NCBI RefSeq assembly: GCF_017991995.1
Contig: NZ_JAGOPN010000014.1
Coordinates: forward strand, 115,229 to 179,228
Source of the DNA: Pseudacidovorax sp.
Lineage (GTDB): Bacteria; Pseudomonadota; Gammaproteobacteria; Burkholderiales; Burkholderiaceae_C
DNA: 64,000 nucleotides
Direction of reading: 5' to 3'
The notes under the pieces were generated by a model. It had not been told where the DNA came from, did not search any database, and was given only the letters and a program-made list of their open reading frames with translations. A program made the position numbers and the translations under genes. Positions 35,625 through 48,368 of this stretch are shown piece after piece. The first letter of the stretch is position 1; the number at the start of each line of letters is the position of its first letter.

Positions 35625-38036
35625 TCAGTTGCGGACCGGCTTGCCCGTCGAGAGCATCCCCATGATCCGTTCCTGTGTCTTCGGATGCTGCACCAGCGCG
35701 CAGAAGGCTTCGCGCTCCAGGCGCATCAGGTACTCCTCCGTCACCAGGGTGCCGGGGTCCACGTCGCCGCCGGTCACCACATGGGCGATCAGGCTGGCGA
35801 TGTGGAAGTCGTGCTGGCTGATGAAGCCGCCGTCGCGCATGTTGACCAGCTGGCCCTTGATGGTGGCGGCGCCGCTGCGGCCGGCCACGCGGAAGGGCTT
35901 CTTCAGCGGCGGGCGCCAGCCGGCGTCGCTCATGGCCTTGACCTGGCCGATGGCCACGTGCAGCAGCTCGTCCTTGTGCGGGACGATCACGTCGCCCTCG
36001 ACCAGGTAGCCCAGCTTCTTCGATTCCAGCGCGCTCGTGCCCACCTTGGCCATGGCCGCGGCGGTGAAGCCTTCGGTGAGGAAGGGCAGCAGGTCGGTGC
36101 CGGTGGAGGCGGCAGCGTTCTCGGCCGCGCGGCGGGCGATGTAGGTGAGGCCACCAGCGCCGGGCACCAGGCCCACGCCCACTTCGACCAGGCCGATGTA
36201 GCTTTCCATCGCGGCCACGCGGCGCGCACTGTGCACGGCCAGTTCGCAGCCGCCGCCCAGGGCCATGCCGCGCACGGCGGAGACCACGGGCACATTGGCA
36301 TAGCGGATGCGCAGCATCACGTCCTGCAGCGCCTGCTCGGCGCCTTCGATGGCGCCCACGCCGGCCACCACGAAGGCGGGCAGCATGGCCTGCAGGTCGG
36401 CGCCGACGGAGAACTTGTCGGACGGCGACCAGATCACCAGGCCCTGGTACTCGCGCTCCGCCAGCGCCACGGCCTCGGCCAGCGCCTCGGCCACGTCGGG
36501 GCTGATGGCATTCATCTTGGAATGGATGCTGGCGATCAGCACGCCCTCATAGCCCGCGCGGTCCAGCGTCCAGACGCGCACGTCGCCCTCGTCGCTGATC
36601 GTGGTGCCGGACTCTTCCGCGGCCTTGGCACCGCTGCCCAGCACACTTTCGGGGAAGAGCTGACGCGCATGCACCGGCATGCGGCGCTCAGGCACGAAGC
36701 GCTGCTCGGCGGCGCTCCAGGAGCCTTCGGGCGTGTGCACGCCGCCGGCCTCGGCCACCGGACCTTCAAAGACCCACTTGGGCAGCGGCGCCTTGGCCAG
36801 CGCCTTGCCGGCGTCGATGTCCTCCTGGATCCACTGCGCGACCTGCGACCAGCCGGCCTCCTGCCACAGCTCGAAGGGGCCCTGCTTCATGCCGAAGCCC
36901 CAGCGCATGGCCAGGTCCACGTCGCGGGCGCTCTCGGCGATCTCGCCCAGGTGCAGCGCCGCGTAGTGGAAGCCGTCGCGCAGGATGGCCCACAGGAACT
37001 GGCCCTGCGGTCCTTCGCTCTCGCGCAGCAGCTTGAGCCGCTGGCCGGCCGGTTTCTTGAGCATGCGGCCGTAGACCTCGTCGGCCTTCTGGCCGGCGGG
37101 CACGTAGTCGCCCGATTCGAGGTCGAAGCGCAGGATGTCGCGGCCCGCCTTCTTGTAGAAGCCGCCCTTGGTCTTCTGGCCCAGGCGGCCCAGCTCGATC
37201 AGCTTGGCCAGCACCGGCGGCGTGGCGAAGTTGGGGTAGAACGGATCGGTGGCCTCGCTCAGGTTGTCCTGCAGCGTCTTGACGACGTGGGCCATGGTGT
37301 CCAGGCCCACCACGTCGGCGGTGCGGAAGGTGCCCGAGCTGGCACGGCCCAGGCGCTTGCCCGTGAGGTCATCGACCACGTCGAAGGAGAGGCCGAATTT
37401 TTCCACCTCCTTCATCGTCGCCAGCATGCCGGCGATGCCGATGCGGTTGGCGATGAAGTTGGGCGTGTCCTTGGCGCGCACCACGCCCTTGCCCAGCGCG
37501 GTGACGGCGAAGGCTTCCAGGTCGTCCAGCACCTGTGCGTTGGTGGTGGGCGTCGGGATCAGCTCCACCAGCGTCATGTATCGCGGCGGATTGAAGAAGT
37601 GGATGCCGCAGAAGCGCGGACGGATGCTCTCCGGCACCGCCTCGGCCAGTTTGGTGATCGACAGGCCTGACGTGTTGGAGGCCAAGATGGCATGCGGTGC
37701 AACGTGGGGCGCGATCTTCCTGTAGAGATCGAGCTTCCAGTCCATGCGCTCGGCGATGGCCTCGATCACGAGATCGCATTCGCCCAGCAGGCCCAGGTGC
37801 TCCTCGTAGTTGGCGGCCTGGATCAGCGCCGCGTCCTCGGGCACGCCCAGGGGCGCGGGCTTGAGCTTCTTGAGGTTGTCGATGGCCTTGAGCACGATGC
37901 CGCTCTTGGGCCCCTCTTTGGCGGGCAGGTCGAACAGGATGACCGGCACGCGCACGTTAACGAGATGGGCCGCGATCTGCGCGCCCATCACGCCTGCGCC
38001 GAGAACGGCGACTTTCTTGACTTGGAATCTGGACAT
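35625..38036 (-). CDS. bifunctional 3-hydroxyacyl-CoA dehydrogenase / enoyl-CoA hydratase (FadN-type order)
   Basis: 803 residues from ATG 38036. Dehydrogenase first: VAVLGAGVMGAQIAAHL (residues 9-25) binds NAD, then SNTSGLSITKLAEAVP, FCGIHFFNPP and PNFIANRIG. The crotonase half is C-terminal (about 510-760): FSVGADLQAML and SAVRGMALGGGCELAVHSAR with GLVEVGVGLVPGAGG carrying the catalytic Glu. Domain order is that of FadN, opposite to FadB/FadJ. It hydrates enoyl-CoA and oxidises the hydroxyacyl-CoA before thiolysis. Lies 59 bases after the DUF2147 gene. Confidence 0.92.
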   Translation of the reverse strand: MSRFQVKKVAVLGAGVMGAQIAAHLVNVRVPVILFDLPAKEGPKSGIVLKAIDNLKKLKPAPLGVPEDAALIQAANYEEHLGLLGECDLVIEAIAERMDWKLDLYRKIAPHVAPHAILASNTSGLSITKLAEAVPESIRPRFCGIHFFNPPRYMTLVELIPTPTTNAQVLDDLEAFAVTALGKGVVRAKDTPNFIANRIGIAGMLATMKEVEKFGLSFDVVDDLTGKRLGRASSGTFRTADVVGLDTMAHVVKTLQDNLSEATDPFYPNFATPPVLAKLIELGRLGQKTKGGFYKKAGRDILRFDLESGDYVPAGQKADEVYGRMLKKPAGQRLKLLRESEGPQGQFLWAILRDGFHYAALHLGEIAESARDVDLAMRWGFGMKQGPFELWQEAGWSQVAQWIQEDIDAGKALAKAPLPKWVFEGPVAEAGGVHTPEGSWSAAEQRFVPERRMPVHARQLFPESVLGSGAKAAEESGTTISDEGDVRVWTLDRAGYEGVLIASIHSKMNAISPDVAEALAEAVALAEREYQGLVIWSPSDKFSVGADLQAMLPAFVVAGVGAIEGAEQALQDVMLRIRYANVPVVSAVRGMALGGGCELAVHSARRVAAMESYIGLVEVGVGLVPGAGGLTYIARRAAENAAASTGTDLLPFLTEGFTAAAMAKVGTSALESKKLGYLVEGDVIVPHKDELLHVAIGQVKAMSDAGWRPPLKKPFRVAGRSGAATIKGQLVNMRDGGFISQHDFHIASLIAHVVTGGDVDPGTLVTEEYLMRLEREAFCALVQHPKTQERIMGMLSTGKPVRN

Positions 38037-38095
38037 GGTGTTGGGTGTCTTGGACCGTTGGGTGTCTTGGCCAGGCGTTGAAACGGCTTGCGGCT

Positions 38096-38527
38096 TCACT
38101 GCGCCCGCTGCCAGGTCTGCGTCCGCCAGAACGGCCCCAGGTAGCCACGCACTTCAAGCTTCTTGCCGCCATCGACCGGCGTGTAGCTGGCGCGGTATTC
38201 CTTGCCGTTCTCGGGATCGAGGATCTTGCCGCCTTCCCACAGGTCCTTGCCGTCGGCCTTCCTGCCGCCGCGCACGATCTCCAGGCCCACGATGGGCTGG
38301 CCCTTGCGATCGTCGGTGCACTGGTCGCAGGTGGAGGAGCCGTCTTTCTTCAGCACCTTCTCGATGCGGCCCGACAGCTGGCCGCCGCTGTCGGTGATGC
38401 GGATCTCGGCCTTGGTCTCGCCCGTCTTGTCGTCGACGTTGCGCCACAGGCCCACCGGGCTCATCTGCGCCAGCGCGGCCGACGAGGCCAGCACCAGGGA
38501 CATGGCGATGGATGCACGAAGAAGCAT
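38096..38527 (-). CDS. DUF2147 secreted/periplasmic protein
   Basis: 143 residues. Signal peptide 1-20 (ALA-Q). Mature part fits DUF2147, a small lipocalin-like beta-barrel fold: SPVGLWRNVDDKTGETKAEIRI, a CDQC pair (C67, C70) and ending VRGYLGPFWRTQTW. Function unknown; some members bind hydrophobic ligands, which would be consistent with a place in a fatty-acid operon, but that is inference. Inside the operon between acyl-CoA dehydrogenase and HAD/ECH genes. Confidence 0.85.
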   Translation of the reverse strand: MLLRASIAMSLVLASSAALAQMSPVGLWRNVDDKTGETKAEIRITDSGGQLSGRIEKVLKKDGSSTCDQCTDDRKGQPIVGLEIVRGGRKADGKDLWEGGKILDPENGKEYRASYTPVDGGKKLEVRGYLGPFWRTQTWQRAQ

Positions 38528-38567
38528 GGAAGTCTCCGGTCGTGAAGGAAGGGAAGGCGGGCGGCGA

Positions 38568-40364
38568 TCAGGCCAGCGCGGCGTCGGTGTCCATCAGCGC
38601 CTTGCTGCCCGAACGGGCGGTGCGCATCAGCGTCGCGGTCTCGGGGAAGAGCTTGGCGAAGTAGAAGCGCGCGGTCTGCAGCTTGGCGGTGTAGAAGGGG
38701 TCAGTGCTGCCCTCGGCGATCTTGCGCAGCGCCACCTGGGCCATGCGGGCGAACATGTAGGCAAACACCAGGTGGCCGGCCACACGCAGGTAATCGACCG
38801 CGGCGGCGCCGACCTCGTCGGGGTTCTGGAAGCCCTTGAAGCCGATCTCGGTGGTGAACTTGGTCATCTGGTCGCCCAGGTAGGCCAGCGGGTTGATGAA
38901 CTCGGCCATCTTTTCGTTGACGCCCTCCTCTTCCACCAGCTGGCCGATCAGCTTGCCGAACTTCTTGAGCGTGGCGCCGTTGTTGCCCAGCACCTTGCGG
39001 CCCAGCAGGTCCAGCGACTGCACGGTGTTCGTGCCTTCGTAGATCATGTTGATGCGGTTGTCCCGCACGAACTGCTCCATGCCCCATTCCTTGATGAAGC
39101 CATGGCCGCCGAAGACCTGCATGCAGGCGTTGGTGCTGATGTGGCCGTTGTCGGTGATGAAGGCCTTGACGATGGGCGTGAGCAGCGCGACCAGCTCGTC
39201 GCTGTTCTTGCGCACCTTCTCGTCGGGATGGTGGTGGGCCTTGTCCAGCAGCAGCGTGCAGAAGATCTGCAGCGCACGGCCGCCTTCGGCATAGGCCTTG
39301 GCGGTGAGCAGCATCTTGCGCACGTCGGGGTGCACGATGATCGGGTCGGCGTCCTTGTCCTTGGCCTTCACGCCCGACAGCGAGCGCATCTGGATGCGGT
39401 CCTTGGCATAGGCCAGCGCATTCTGGAAGGCGACTTCGGTCAGGCCCAGCGACTGGTTGCCCACGCCCAGCCGGGCGGCGTTCATCATCACGAACATGGC
39501 GGCCAGGCCCTTGTTGGGTTCGCCGACCAGGCTGCCCACCGCACCGTCCAGCGCGATCTGCGCGGTGGCGTTGCCGTGGATGCCCATCTTGTGCTCGAGG
39601 CCCGTGCAGAAGATGGGGTTGCGCTCGCCCAGGCTGCCGTCGGCATTGACCTTGAACTTGGGCACCACGAACAGGCTGATGCCCTTGCTGCCCTTGGGCG
39701 CGTCCGGCAGGCGGGCCAGCACAAGGTGGACGATGTTCTCGGCCATGTCGTGCTCGCCGGCGGAGATGAAGATCTTGTTGCCGGTCAGCCGGTAGCTGCC
39801 GTCGGCCTGCGGTTCGGCCTTGGTGCGCAGCAGGCCCAGGTCGGTGCCGCAGTGCGGCTCGGTCAGGCACATGGTGCCGGTCCACTCGCCGCTCACCAGC
39901 TTGGGCAGATAGGTCTTCTTCTGCTCTTCGGTGCCGTGGGCCACCAGCGCCTCGTAGGCACCATGCGACAGGCCGGGATACATGGTCCAGGCCTGGTTGG
40001 CGCTGTTGAGCATCTCGTACACGCACTGGTTGACCGTGTGCGGCAGGCCCTGGCCGCCGAACTGCGGGTCGCACGACAGCGCCGGCCAGCCGCCCTCGAC
40101 GTACTGCGCATAGGCCTCCTTGAAGCCCTTGGGCGTGGTCACCGCATGGGTCTTCACGTCCAGCATGCAGCCCTCGGTGTCGCCGCCGATGTTCAGCGGA
40201 AAGGCCACCTCGGCCGCGAACTTGCCCGCTTCTTCCAGCACGGCATTGATGGTGTCCGCGTCGGTCTCGACATGGGCCGGCATGGCCTTGAATTCGTCGG
40301 CGACATTGAACACTTCATGCAGCACGAATTGCATGTCGCGCAGCGGAGGGGTGTAGGTGGGCAT
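38568..40364 (-). CDS. acyl-CoA dehydrogenase (FadE-like, with extended C-terminal domain)
   Basis: 598 residues, longer than the 380-residue core family. Core motifs: TMCLTEPHCGTDLGLLRTKAE, GNKIFISAGEHDM, and MNAARLGVGNQSLGLTEVAFQNALAYA. ACNACMQVFGGHGFIKEWGMEQ-type block and YEGTNTVQSLDLLGRKVL close the core at about residue 465; an acyl-CoA dehydrogenase C-terminal extension follows. It introduces the first double bond in beta-oxidation, passing electrons to ETF. First enzymatic gene after tetR; preceded by a G-free pyrimidine-rich leader and GCAGGAG. Confidence 0.93.
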   Translation of the reverse strand: MPTYTPPLRDMQFVLHEVFNVADEFKAMPAHVETDADTINAVLEEAGKFAAEVAFPLNIGGDTEGCMLDVKTHAVTTPKGFKEAYAQYVEGGWPALSCDPQFGGQGLPHTVNQCVYEMLNSANQAWTMYPGLSHGAYEALVAHGTEEQKKTYLPKLVSGEWTGTMCLTEPHCGTDLGLLRTKAEPQADGSYRLTGNKIFISAGEHDMAENIVHLVLARLPDAPKGSKGISLFVVPKFKVNADGSLGERNPIFCTGLEHKMGIHGNATAQIALDGAVGSLVGEPNKGLAAMFVMMNAARLGVGNQSLGLTEVAFQNALAYAKDRIQMRSLSGVKAKDKDADPIIVHPDVRKMLLTAKAYAEGGRALQIFCTLLLDKAHHHPDEKVRKNSDELVALLTPIVKAFITDNGHISTNACMQVFGGHGFIKEWGMEQFVRDNRINMIYEGTNTVQSLDLLGRKVLGNNGATLKKFGKLIGQLVEEEGVNEKMAEFINPLAYLGDQMTKFTTEIGFKGFQNPDEVGAAAVDYLRVAGHLVFAYMFARMAQVALRKIAEGSTDPFYTAKLQTARFYFAKLFPETATLMRTARSGSKALMDTDAALA

Positions 40365-40381
40365 GCGGGCGTCTCCTGCTC

Positions 40382-40424
40382 GGGAAGAAGGTTGAAGAGG
40401 AAGGAAGAAAGAGAAGAAAAAGGG
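40382..40424 (-). promoter_or_regulatory. 43-nt pyrimidine-rich, G-free leader tract before the acyl-CoA dehydrogenase gene
   Basis: On the plus strand this is purine-only except for one TT; in the minus-strand mRNA it is C/U-rich with one AA and no G. It lies between the tetR stop (40431) and the dehydrogenase Shine-Dalgarno. Such tracts are typical of S1-dependent translation enhancement or of rho loading. Confidence 0.45.
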
Positions 40425-40430
40425 TGCCGG

Positions 40431-41111
40431 TCAGCGCACGGTGCGCAGCTTGCGCGTCGGTGCGGGTGGCGCGGCCGGCGGCGCATCGGGCGTGGCGCTG
40501 CGCGCGAGGATGTTGTCGAAGCCGGTGTTGGCCCGGTCCACCGAACCGTCGACGCGCAGGAAGCGCGCCTCGTAGTGCAGTGCCAGGATCAGGCCGTGGA
40601 TCTCGAAGGCGATCTGCCGGGCGTCTGCCTCGGTCTGCAGATGGCCCTCTTCCTGCGACTGGCGCACGGCGCGCAGCACGGCGGCCTGCCAGATGCTGAC
40701 CGACTCGACCAGCGCATCACGCACCGGGCCCGGGCGGTCGTCGAATTCGGAAGCGCCGCTGATGTAGATGCAGCCCGAGTCGATCTCGGTCGTGGTGCGC
40801 TTCATCCAGTTGGCGAACATGGCCCGCAGCCGCGGCAGGCCGCGTGGCTGGGTGAGCGCCGGATAGAACACTTCCTGCTCGAAGCGGTGGTGGTATTCGC
40901 GGACCACCGAGATCTGCAGTTCCTCGCGCGAGCCGAAATGGGCGAACACGCCCGACTTGCTCATCTGGGTGAGCTCGGCCACCGCGCCGATCGACAGGCC
41001 CTCCAGCCCCACCTGGGCGGCCAGGTTCAGGGCGGCATCGACGATGGCGGCCTTGGTCTGCTGGCCTTTGGCGGCCTGGCGGGCAGGCTTGACGGCGCTG
41101 GAAGTGCTCAT
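40431..41111 (-). CDS. TetR/AcrR-family regulator of the acyl-CoA operon
   Basis: 226 residues. N-terminal HTH (about 18-65): TKAAIVDAALNLAAQVGLEGLSIGAVAELTQMSKSGVFAHFGSREEL in the order expected for TetR helices 1-4. Ligand domain 80-205, then an Ala/Pro-rich tail ending RKLRTVR. First gene of the operon; the palindrome at 41123-41161 is 12 bases before its ATG, so autorepression relieved by a fatty acyl-CoA is likely (inference from context). Confidence 0.9.
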   Translation of the reverse strand: MSTSSAVKPARQAAKGQQTKAAIVDAALNLAAQVGLEGLSIGAVAELTQMSKSGVFAHFGSREELQISVVREYHHRFEQEVFYPALTQPRGLPRLRAMFANWMKRTTTEIDSGCIYISGASEFDDRPGPVRDALVESVSIWQAAVLRAVRQSQEEGHLQTEADARQIAFEIHGLILALHYEARFLRVDGSVDRANTGFDNILARSATPDAPPAAPPAPTRKLRTVR

Positions 41112-41122
41112 GGCTCGGGATG

Positions 41123-41161
41123 GACAGAATAAAACGAACGGTCGTTCATTTTTATTCTGTC
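41123..41161. promoter_or_regulatory. 39-bp nested palindrome, TetR operator candidate
   Basis: Outer arms GACAGAATAAAA (from 41123) and TTTTATTCTGTC (to 41161); centre GAACG-GT-CGTTC (41136-41147). AT-rich arms probably overlap the operon promoter. Placed immediately upstream of the tetR-type gene. The central dyad resembles typical TetR-family boxes. Confidence 0.75.
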
Positions 41162-41241
41162 GCCCGATGGCGTCAAGCCTGTGAAATTCCCGGCACCGCC
41201 GGGGGTCTTGCGGCGCCCCGTGGGCGGGTGCGCCGCATGCT

Positions 41242-42090
41242 TCAGCGCCTGAACGCGACGACCGGCTGCATCTGCTCGCCCAGGCCCTCGATGCCCAGCG
41301 TCATGGTGTCGCCGGCCCGCAGGAAGCGCGGCGGCTTCATGCCCATGCCGACGCCGGGCGGCGTGCCGGTGGCGATCACGTCGCCGGGCATCAGCGTCGT
41401 GAACTGGCTGACGTAGCTGATGATCTTGGCCACGCCGAAGACCATGGTGCGGGTGCTGCCGGTCTGCATGCGCTCGCCGTTCACGTCCAGCCACAGCGAC
41501 AGGCGCTGCGGGTTGGGCACCTCGTCGCGCGTGACCAGCCAGGGACCGATGGGGCCGAAGGTGTCGCAGCCCTTGCCCTTGTCCCAGGTGCCGCCGCGCT
41601 CGGTCTGGTACTCGCGTTCGCTGACGTCATTGACCACGCAGTAGCCGGCCACATGGTCCAGCGCCTCCTTCTGCGAGACGTAGCGGGCCTGGCGGCCGAT
41701 GACCACGCCCAGTTCCACCTCCCAGTCGGTCTTGACCGAGCCCTTGGGCAGCATCACCGGATCGTTGGGGCCCTGGATGCAGGTGGTGGCCTTGAGGAAG
41801 ATGATCGGTTCCTTGGGCACCGGCATGCCGGCCTCGGCTGCATGGTCGGCATAGTTCAGGCCGATGGCGACCAGCTTGCCCACCTGGGCCACGGGGCAAC
41901 CCAGACGCGGCTTGCCGCGCACCAGCGGCAGGGTGTCGGGCTTGAGGCGGCGCAGCTTGGCCAGGACCTTGTCATCGAGCTGGGCCGCTCCGAGGTCGGG
42001 AACGACGGCGCTCAGGTCGCGCAGACGGCCTTCCGCATCGATGAGTCCGGGCTTTTCCTTGCCGGGGTTGCCGTAGCGGACGAGCTTCAT
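41242..42090 (-). CDS. fumarylacetoacetate hydrolase (FAH) family protein
   Basis: 282 residues from ATG 42090, with AAGGA upstream. FAH C-terminal domain: GLNYADHAAEAG, PIIFLKATTCIQGPNDPV, the metal ligands in DWEVELGVVIGR (E-x-E), and GDVIATGTPPGVGMGM near the end. These enzymes hydrolyse or decarboxylate C-C bonds in acylpyruvates and related diones; members of this size often act in sugar-acid or aromatic degradation. It faces the TetR gene across 130 bases. Confidence 0.88.
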   Translation of the reverse strand: MKLVRYGNPGKEKPGLIDAEGRLRDLSAVVPDLGAAQLDDKVLAKLRRLKPDTLPLVRGKPRLGCPVAQVGKLVAIGLNYADHAAEAGMPVPKEPIIFLKATTCIQGPNDPVMLPKGSVKTDWEVELGVVIGRQARYVSQKEALDHVAGYCVVNDVSEREYQTERGGTWDKGKGCDTFGPIGPWLVTRDEVPNPQRLSLWLDVNGERMQTGSTRTMVFGVAKIISYVSQFTTLMPGDVIATGTPPGVGMGMKPPRFLRAGDTMTLGIEGLGEQMQPVVAFRR

Positions 42091-42121
42091 GGAGGATCCT
42101 TTTTCTGTGACGTGAACGAAA

Positions 42122-42159
42122 GCGCCCGCCCGGCCGTAGGGACGGCGGCGGGCGGGCGC
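42122..42159 (-). terminator. katG terminator hairpin
   Basis: GCGCCCGCCCG (42122-42132) pairs with CGGGCGGGCGC (42149-42159); GCCGT pairs with ACGGC inside, with a GG bulge and AGGG loop. On the minus strand it ends in TTTC. Very stable stem about 50 bases past the katG stop. Confidence 0.65.
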
Positions 42160-42210
42160 ATTCTTCCACGCCCTCCCCGGCGATGCCGGCGGGCGCAAGG
42201 GCGCAGACGC

Positions 42211-44571
<2,361 letters not shown>

Positions 44572-44666
44572 TCAAGCGGCGGTCATGAGCCCACTACGGA
44601 CAGCGCTCGCGACCGGATTAGCCCCCAGGCACAGCGGGGGCTTGCGCAGCGCGGGACGCTGCCGAC

Positions 44667-45344
44667 TCAGTGGCCGATGGAAGCCGGCAGTCCCGACAGC
44701 AGCAGCGCGATGCAACCGTCGAGCTGCTCCGACGGCGGGCGCCGGAAGCCCGAGCGGCTGTAGCGCTGAAGCCGGCCCATCGCGAAGGCCGCCAGGGCGG
44801 CGGCGCGCACCTGGGCATCGACAGTGGGCGTGGCCGAGCCGCCGGCCAGGGCATCCTCGCGCAGCAGTTGCCGCCACTGCGCTTCGAGCTTGTCGAAGAA
44901 GAGGTTCATGCGCTGCTGCAGCCGCTCGTGTTCGAAGACGAGGGCATCGCCCGTCATCACCCGCGCCATGCCCGGGTTCTTCTCGGCGAATTGCACCAGC
45001 ATGTGCATGAGCTGCGCGGCCTGCTCGGCCGGCGGGCGATCGCGCTCGGCGATCTGCTGCACGAGGGAGAAGACGCTCTGCTCGATGAAGTCGATCAGCC
45101 CCTCGAACATCTGCGCCTTGCTGGCGAAGTGCCGGTACAGGGCCGCCTCGCTCACCGACAGCCGTGCGGCCAGCGCCGCCGTGGTGATGCGCTCGGCCCC
45201 GGGCTGCTCCAGCATGGCCGCCAGCGCCTGCAGGATCTGCACGCGGCGCTCGCCCGGCCGCGGCCGCTTGCGCGCCGGTGGGGCGGCCGGGCTGGCGGCC
45301 GGCTCCGACATGGTTTCCGAACCCAGCGGCTCCTCGTTCTCCAT
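44667..45344 (-). CDS. slmA: nucleoid occlusion factor SlmA (TetR-fold)
   Basis: 225 residues from ATG 45344; ATG 45311 is an alternative. Residues about 20-45 are basic (ARKRPRPGERRVQILQALAAML) leading into the HTH ITTAALAARLSVSEAALYRHFASKAQMFEGLI, closely like SlmA. The C-terminal dimer domain ends QLDGCIALLLSG. SlmA binds chromosomal SBS sites and blocks FtsZ rings over the nucleoid. Follows argB by 80 bases in the same orientation. Confidence 0.88.
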   Translation of the reverse strand: MENEEPLGSETMSEPAASPAAPPARKRPRPGERRVQILQALAAMLEQPGAERITTAALAARLSVSEAALYRHFASKAQMFEGLIDFIEQSVFSLVQQIAERDRPPAEQAAQLMHMLVQFAEKNPGMARVMTGDALVFEHERLQQRMNLFFDKLEAQWRQLLREDALAGGSATPTVDAQVRAAALAAFAMGRLQRYSRSGFRRPPSEQLDGCIALLLSGLPASIGH

Positions 45345-45424
45345 CGCTGCGCTGCCCCAGTTCTTGTAAAGCGCCGACTCTGCCGTCGGCGGTATGGGCC
45401 CGGCGCCAGGCCGGCCCCGGTGCC

Positions 45425-47465
<2,041 letters not shown>

Positions 47466-47512
47466 GGCGGGGGAGCGGGACGCGCCAGGCGCGAGGCCAC
47501 GGGGCAGCCTCC

Positions 47513-47518
47513 TAGAAT
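47513..47518 (+). promoter_or_regulatory. candidate -10 box (TAGAAT) for the GT2 gene at 47537
   Basis: TAGAATCCCG 19 bases before the ATG, the same motif seen ahead of the Wzm gene (53439). The transcript would have a very short leader. Confidence 0.4.
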
Positions 47519-47536
47519 CCCGTGCGAAATTAGACC

Positions 47537-48310
47537 ATGCCTGAGCTGACAGACCGCCCGCCGCTGACCATCTCCATCGTGAGCCACGGACAGCAGGCGC
47601 TGATCCTGCCGCTGCTGCATCAGCTCGCCCGCTTCTGCGGCCCGCTGATCGATCGCGTGGTGCTCACGGTCAACATTCCCGAGCCCGATCTCCTGGGCGA
47701 CGCGCCGCCCGGCCTGCCGCTACTGCGGCTGGACAACCCGGCCCCGATGGGCTTCGGCGCCAACAACAACCAGGCATTCGGGCACTGCCAGACCCCGTGG
47801 TTCCTGGTGCTGAACCCGGACATCCGGCTGGACCATGACGTGCTCTCGCCGCTGCTGGCCCAGGCCGCGGCCGGCGCCGGCCTGCTGGCACCGCGCATCC
47901 TGGAGCCTGGCAAGGCGGCGCCGGAGCAGCACCGCGCGCTGCTCACGCCGACCGAGATCCTCCAGCGCCGCAAGCCCGGCTACGGCATCCCGGCCGTGCC
48001 CGACTGGATCCCGGGCCTGTTCATGCTCTTTCGCAGCGAGGCTTACCGCCGGATCGGCGGCTTCGACGAGCGCTTCTTCATGTACGGCGAGGACTTCGAC
48101 ATCTGTGCGCGCCTGCGCCTGGCCGGCTGGCGCATCCAGATCGCCGAGGACCAGCGGGCGCGGCACGAGGCCCAGCGTGCCAGCCGCACGCGCCTGCGGC
48201 ACCTGTGGTGGCACGTGAGCAGCCTGCTGAAGGTGTGGGGCTCGGCCGCCTTCTGGCGCTACCGGGGGCTGCTGGCCCGCGAAGCTGCGCAGGCTTCGCC
48301 GCCCGGGTGA
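47537..48310 (+). CDS. GT2-family glycosyltransferase (rhamnosyltransferase-like)
   Basis: 257 residues. TISIVSHGQQALILPLLHQLA starts a GT-A fold, NPDIRLDHDV (about 94) holds the metal-binding DxD-like residues, and FFMYGEDFDICARLRLAGW (about 175-193) has the ED/R acceptor motif of WbbL-like rhamnosyltransferases. Cytoplasmic, no membrane helix. Divergent from the WecA-like gene; probably adds an early sugar to the lipid-linked chain. Confidence 0.87.
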   Translation: MPELTDRPPLTISIVSHGQQALILPLLHQLARFCGPLIDRVVLTVNIPEPDLLGDAPPGLPLLRLDNPAPMGFGANNNQAFGHCQTPWFLVLNPDIRLDHDVLSPLLAQAAAGAGLLAPRILEPGKAAPEQHRALLTPTEILQRRKPGYGIPAVPDWIPGLFMLFRSEAYRRIGGFDERFFMYGEDFDICARLRLAGWRIQIAEDQRARHEAQRASRTRLRHLWWHVSSLLKVWGSAAFWRYRGLLAREAAQASPPG

Positions 48311-48368
48311 TGGGGCGGCGCGCCGGCGCGGATCGCGCGGCGCAGGCCCTGTCGCGAGACGAGCGGAA

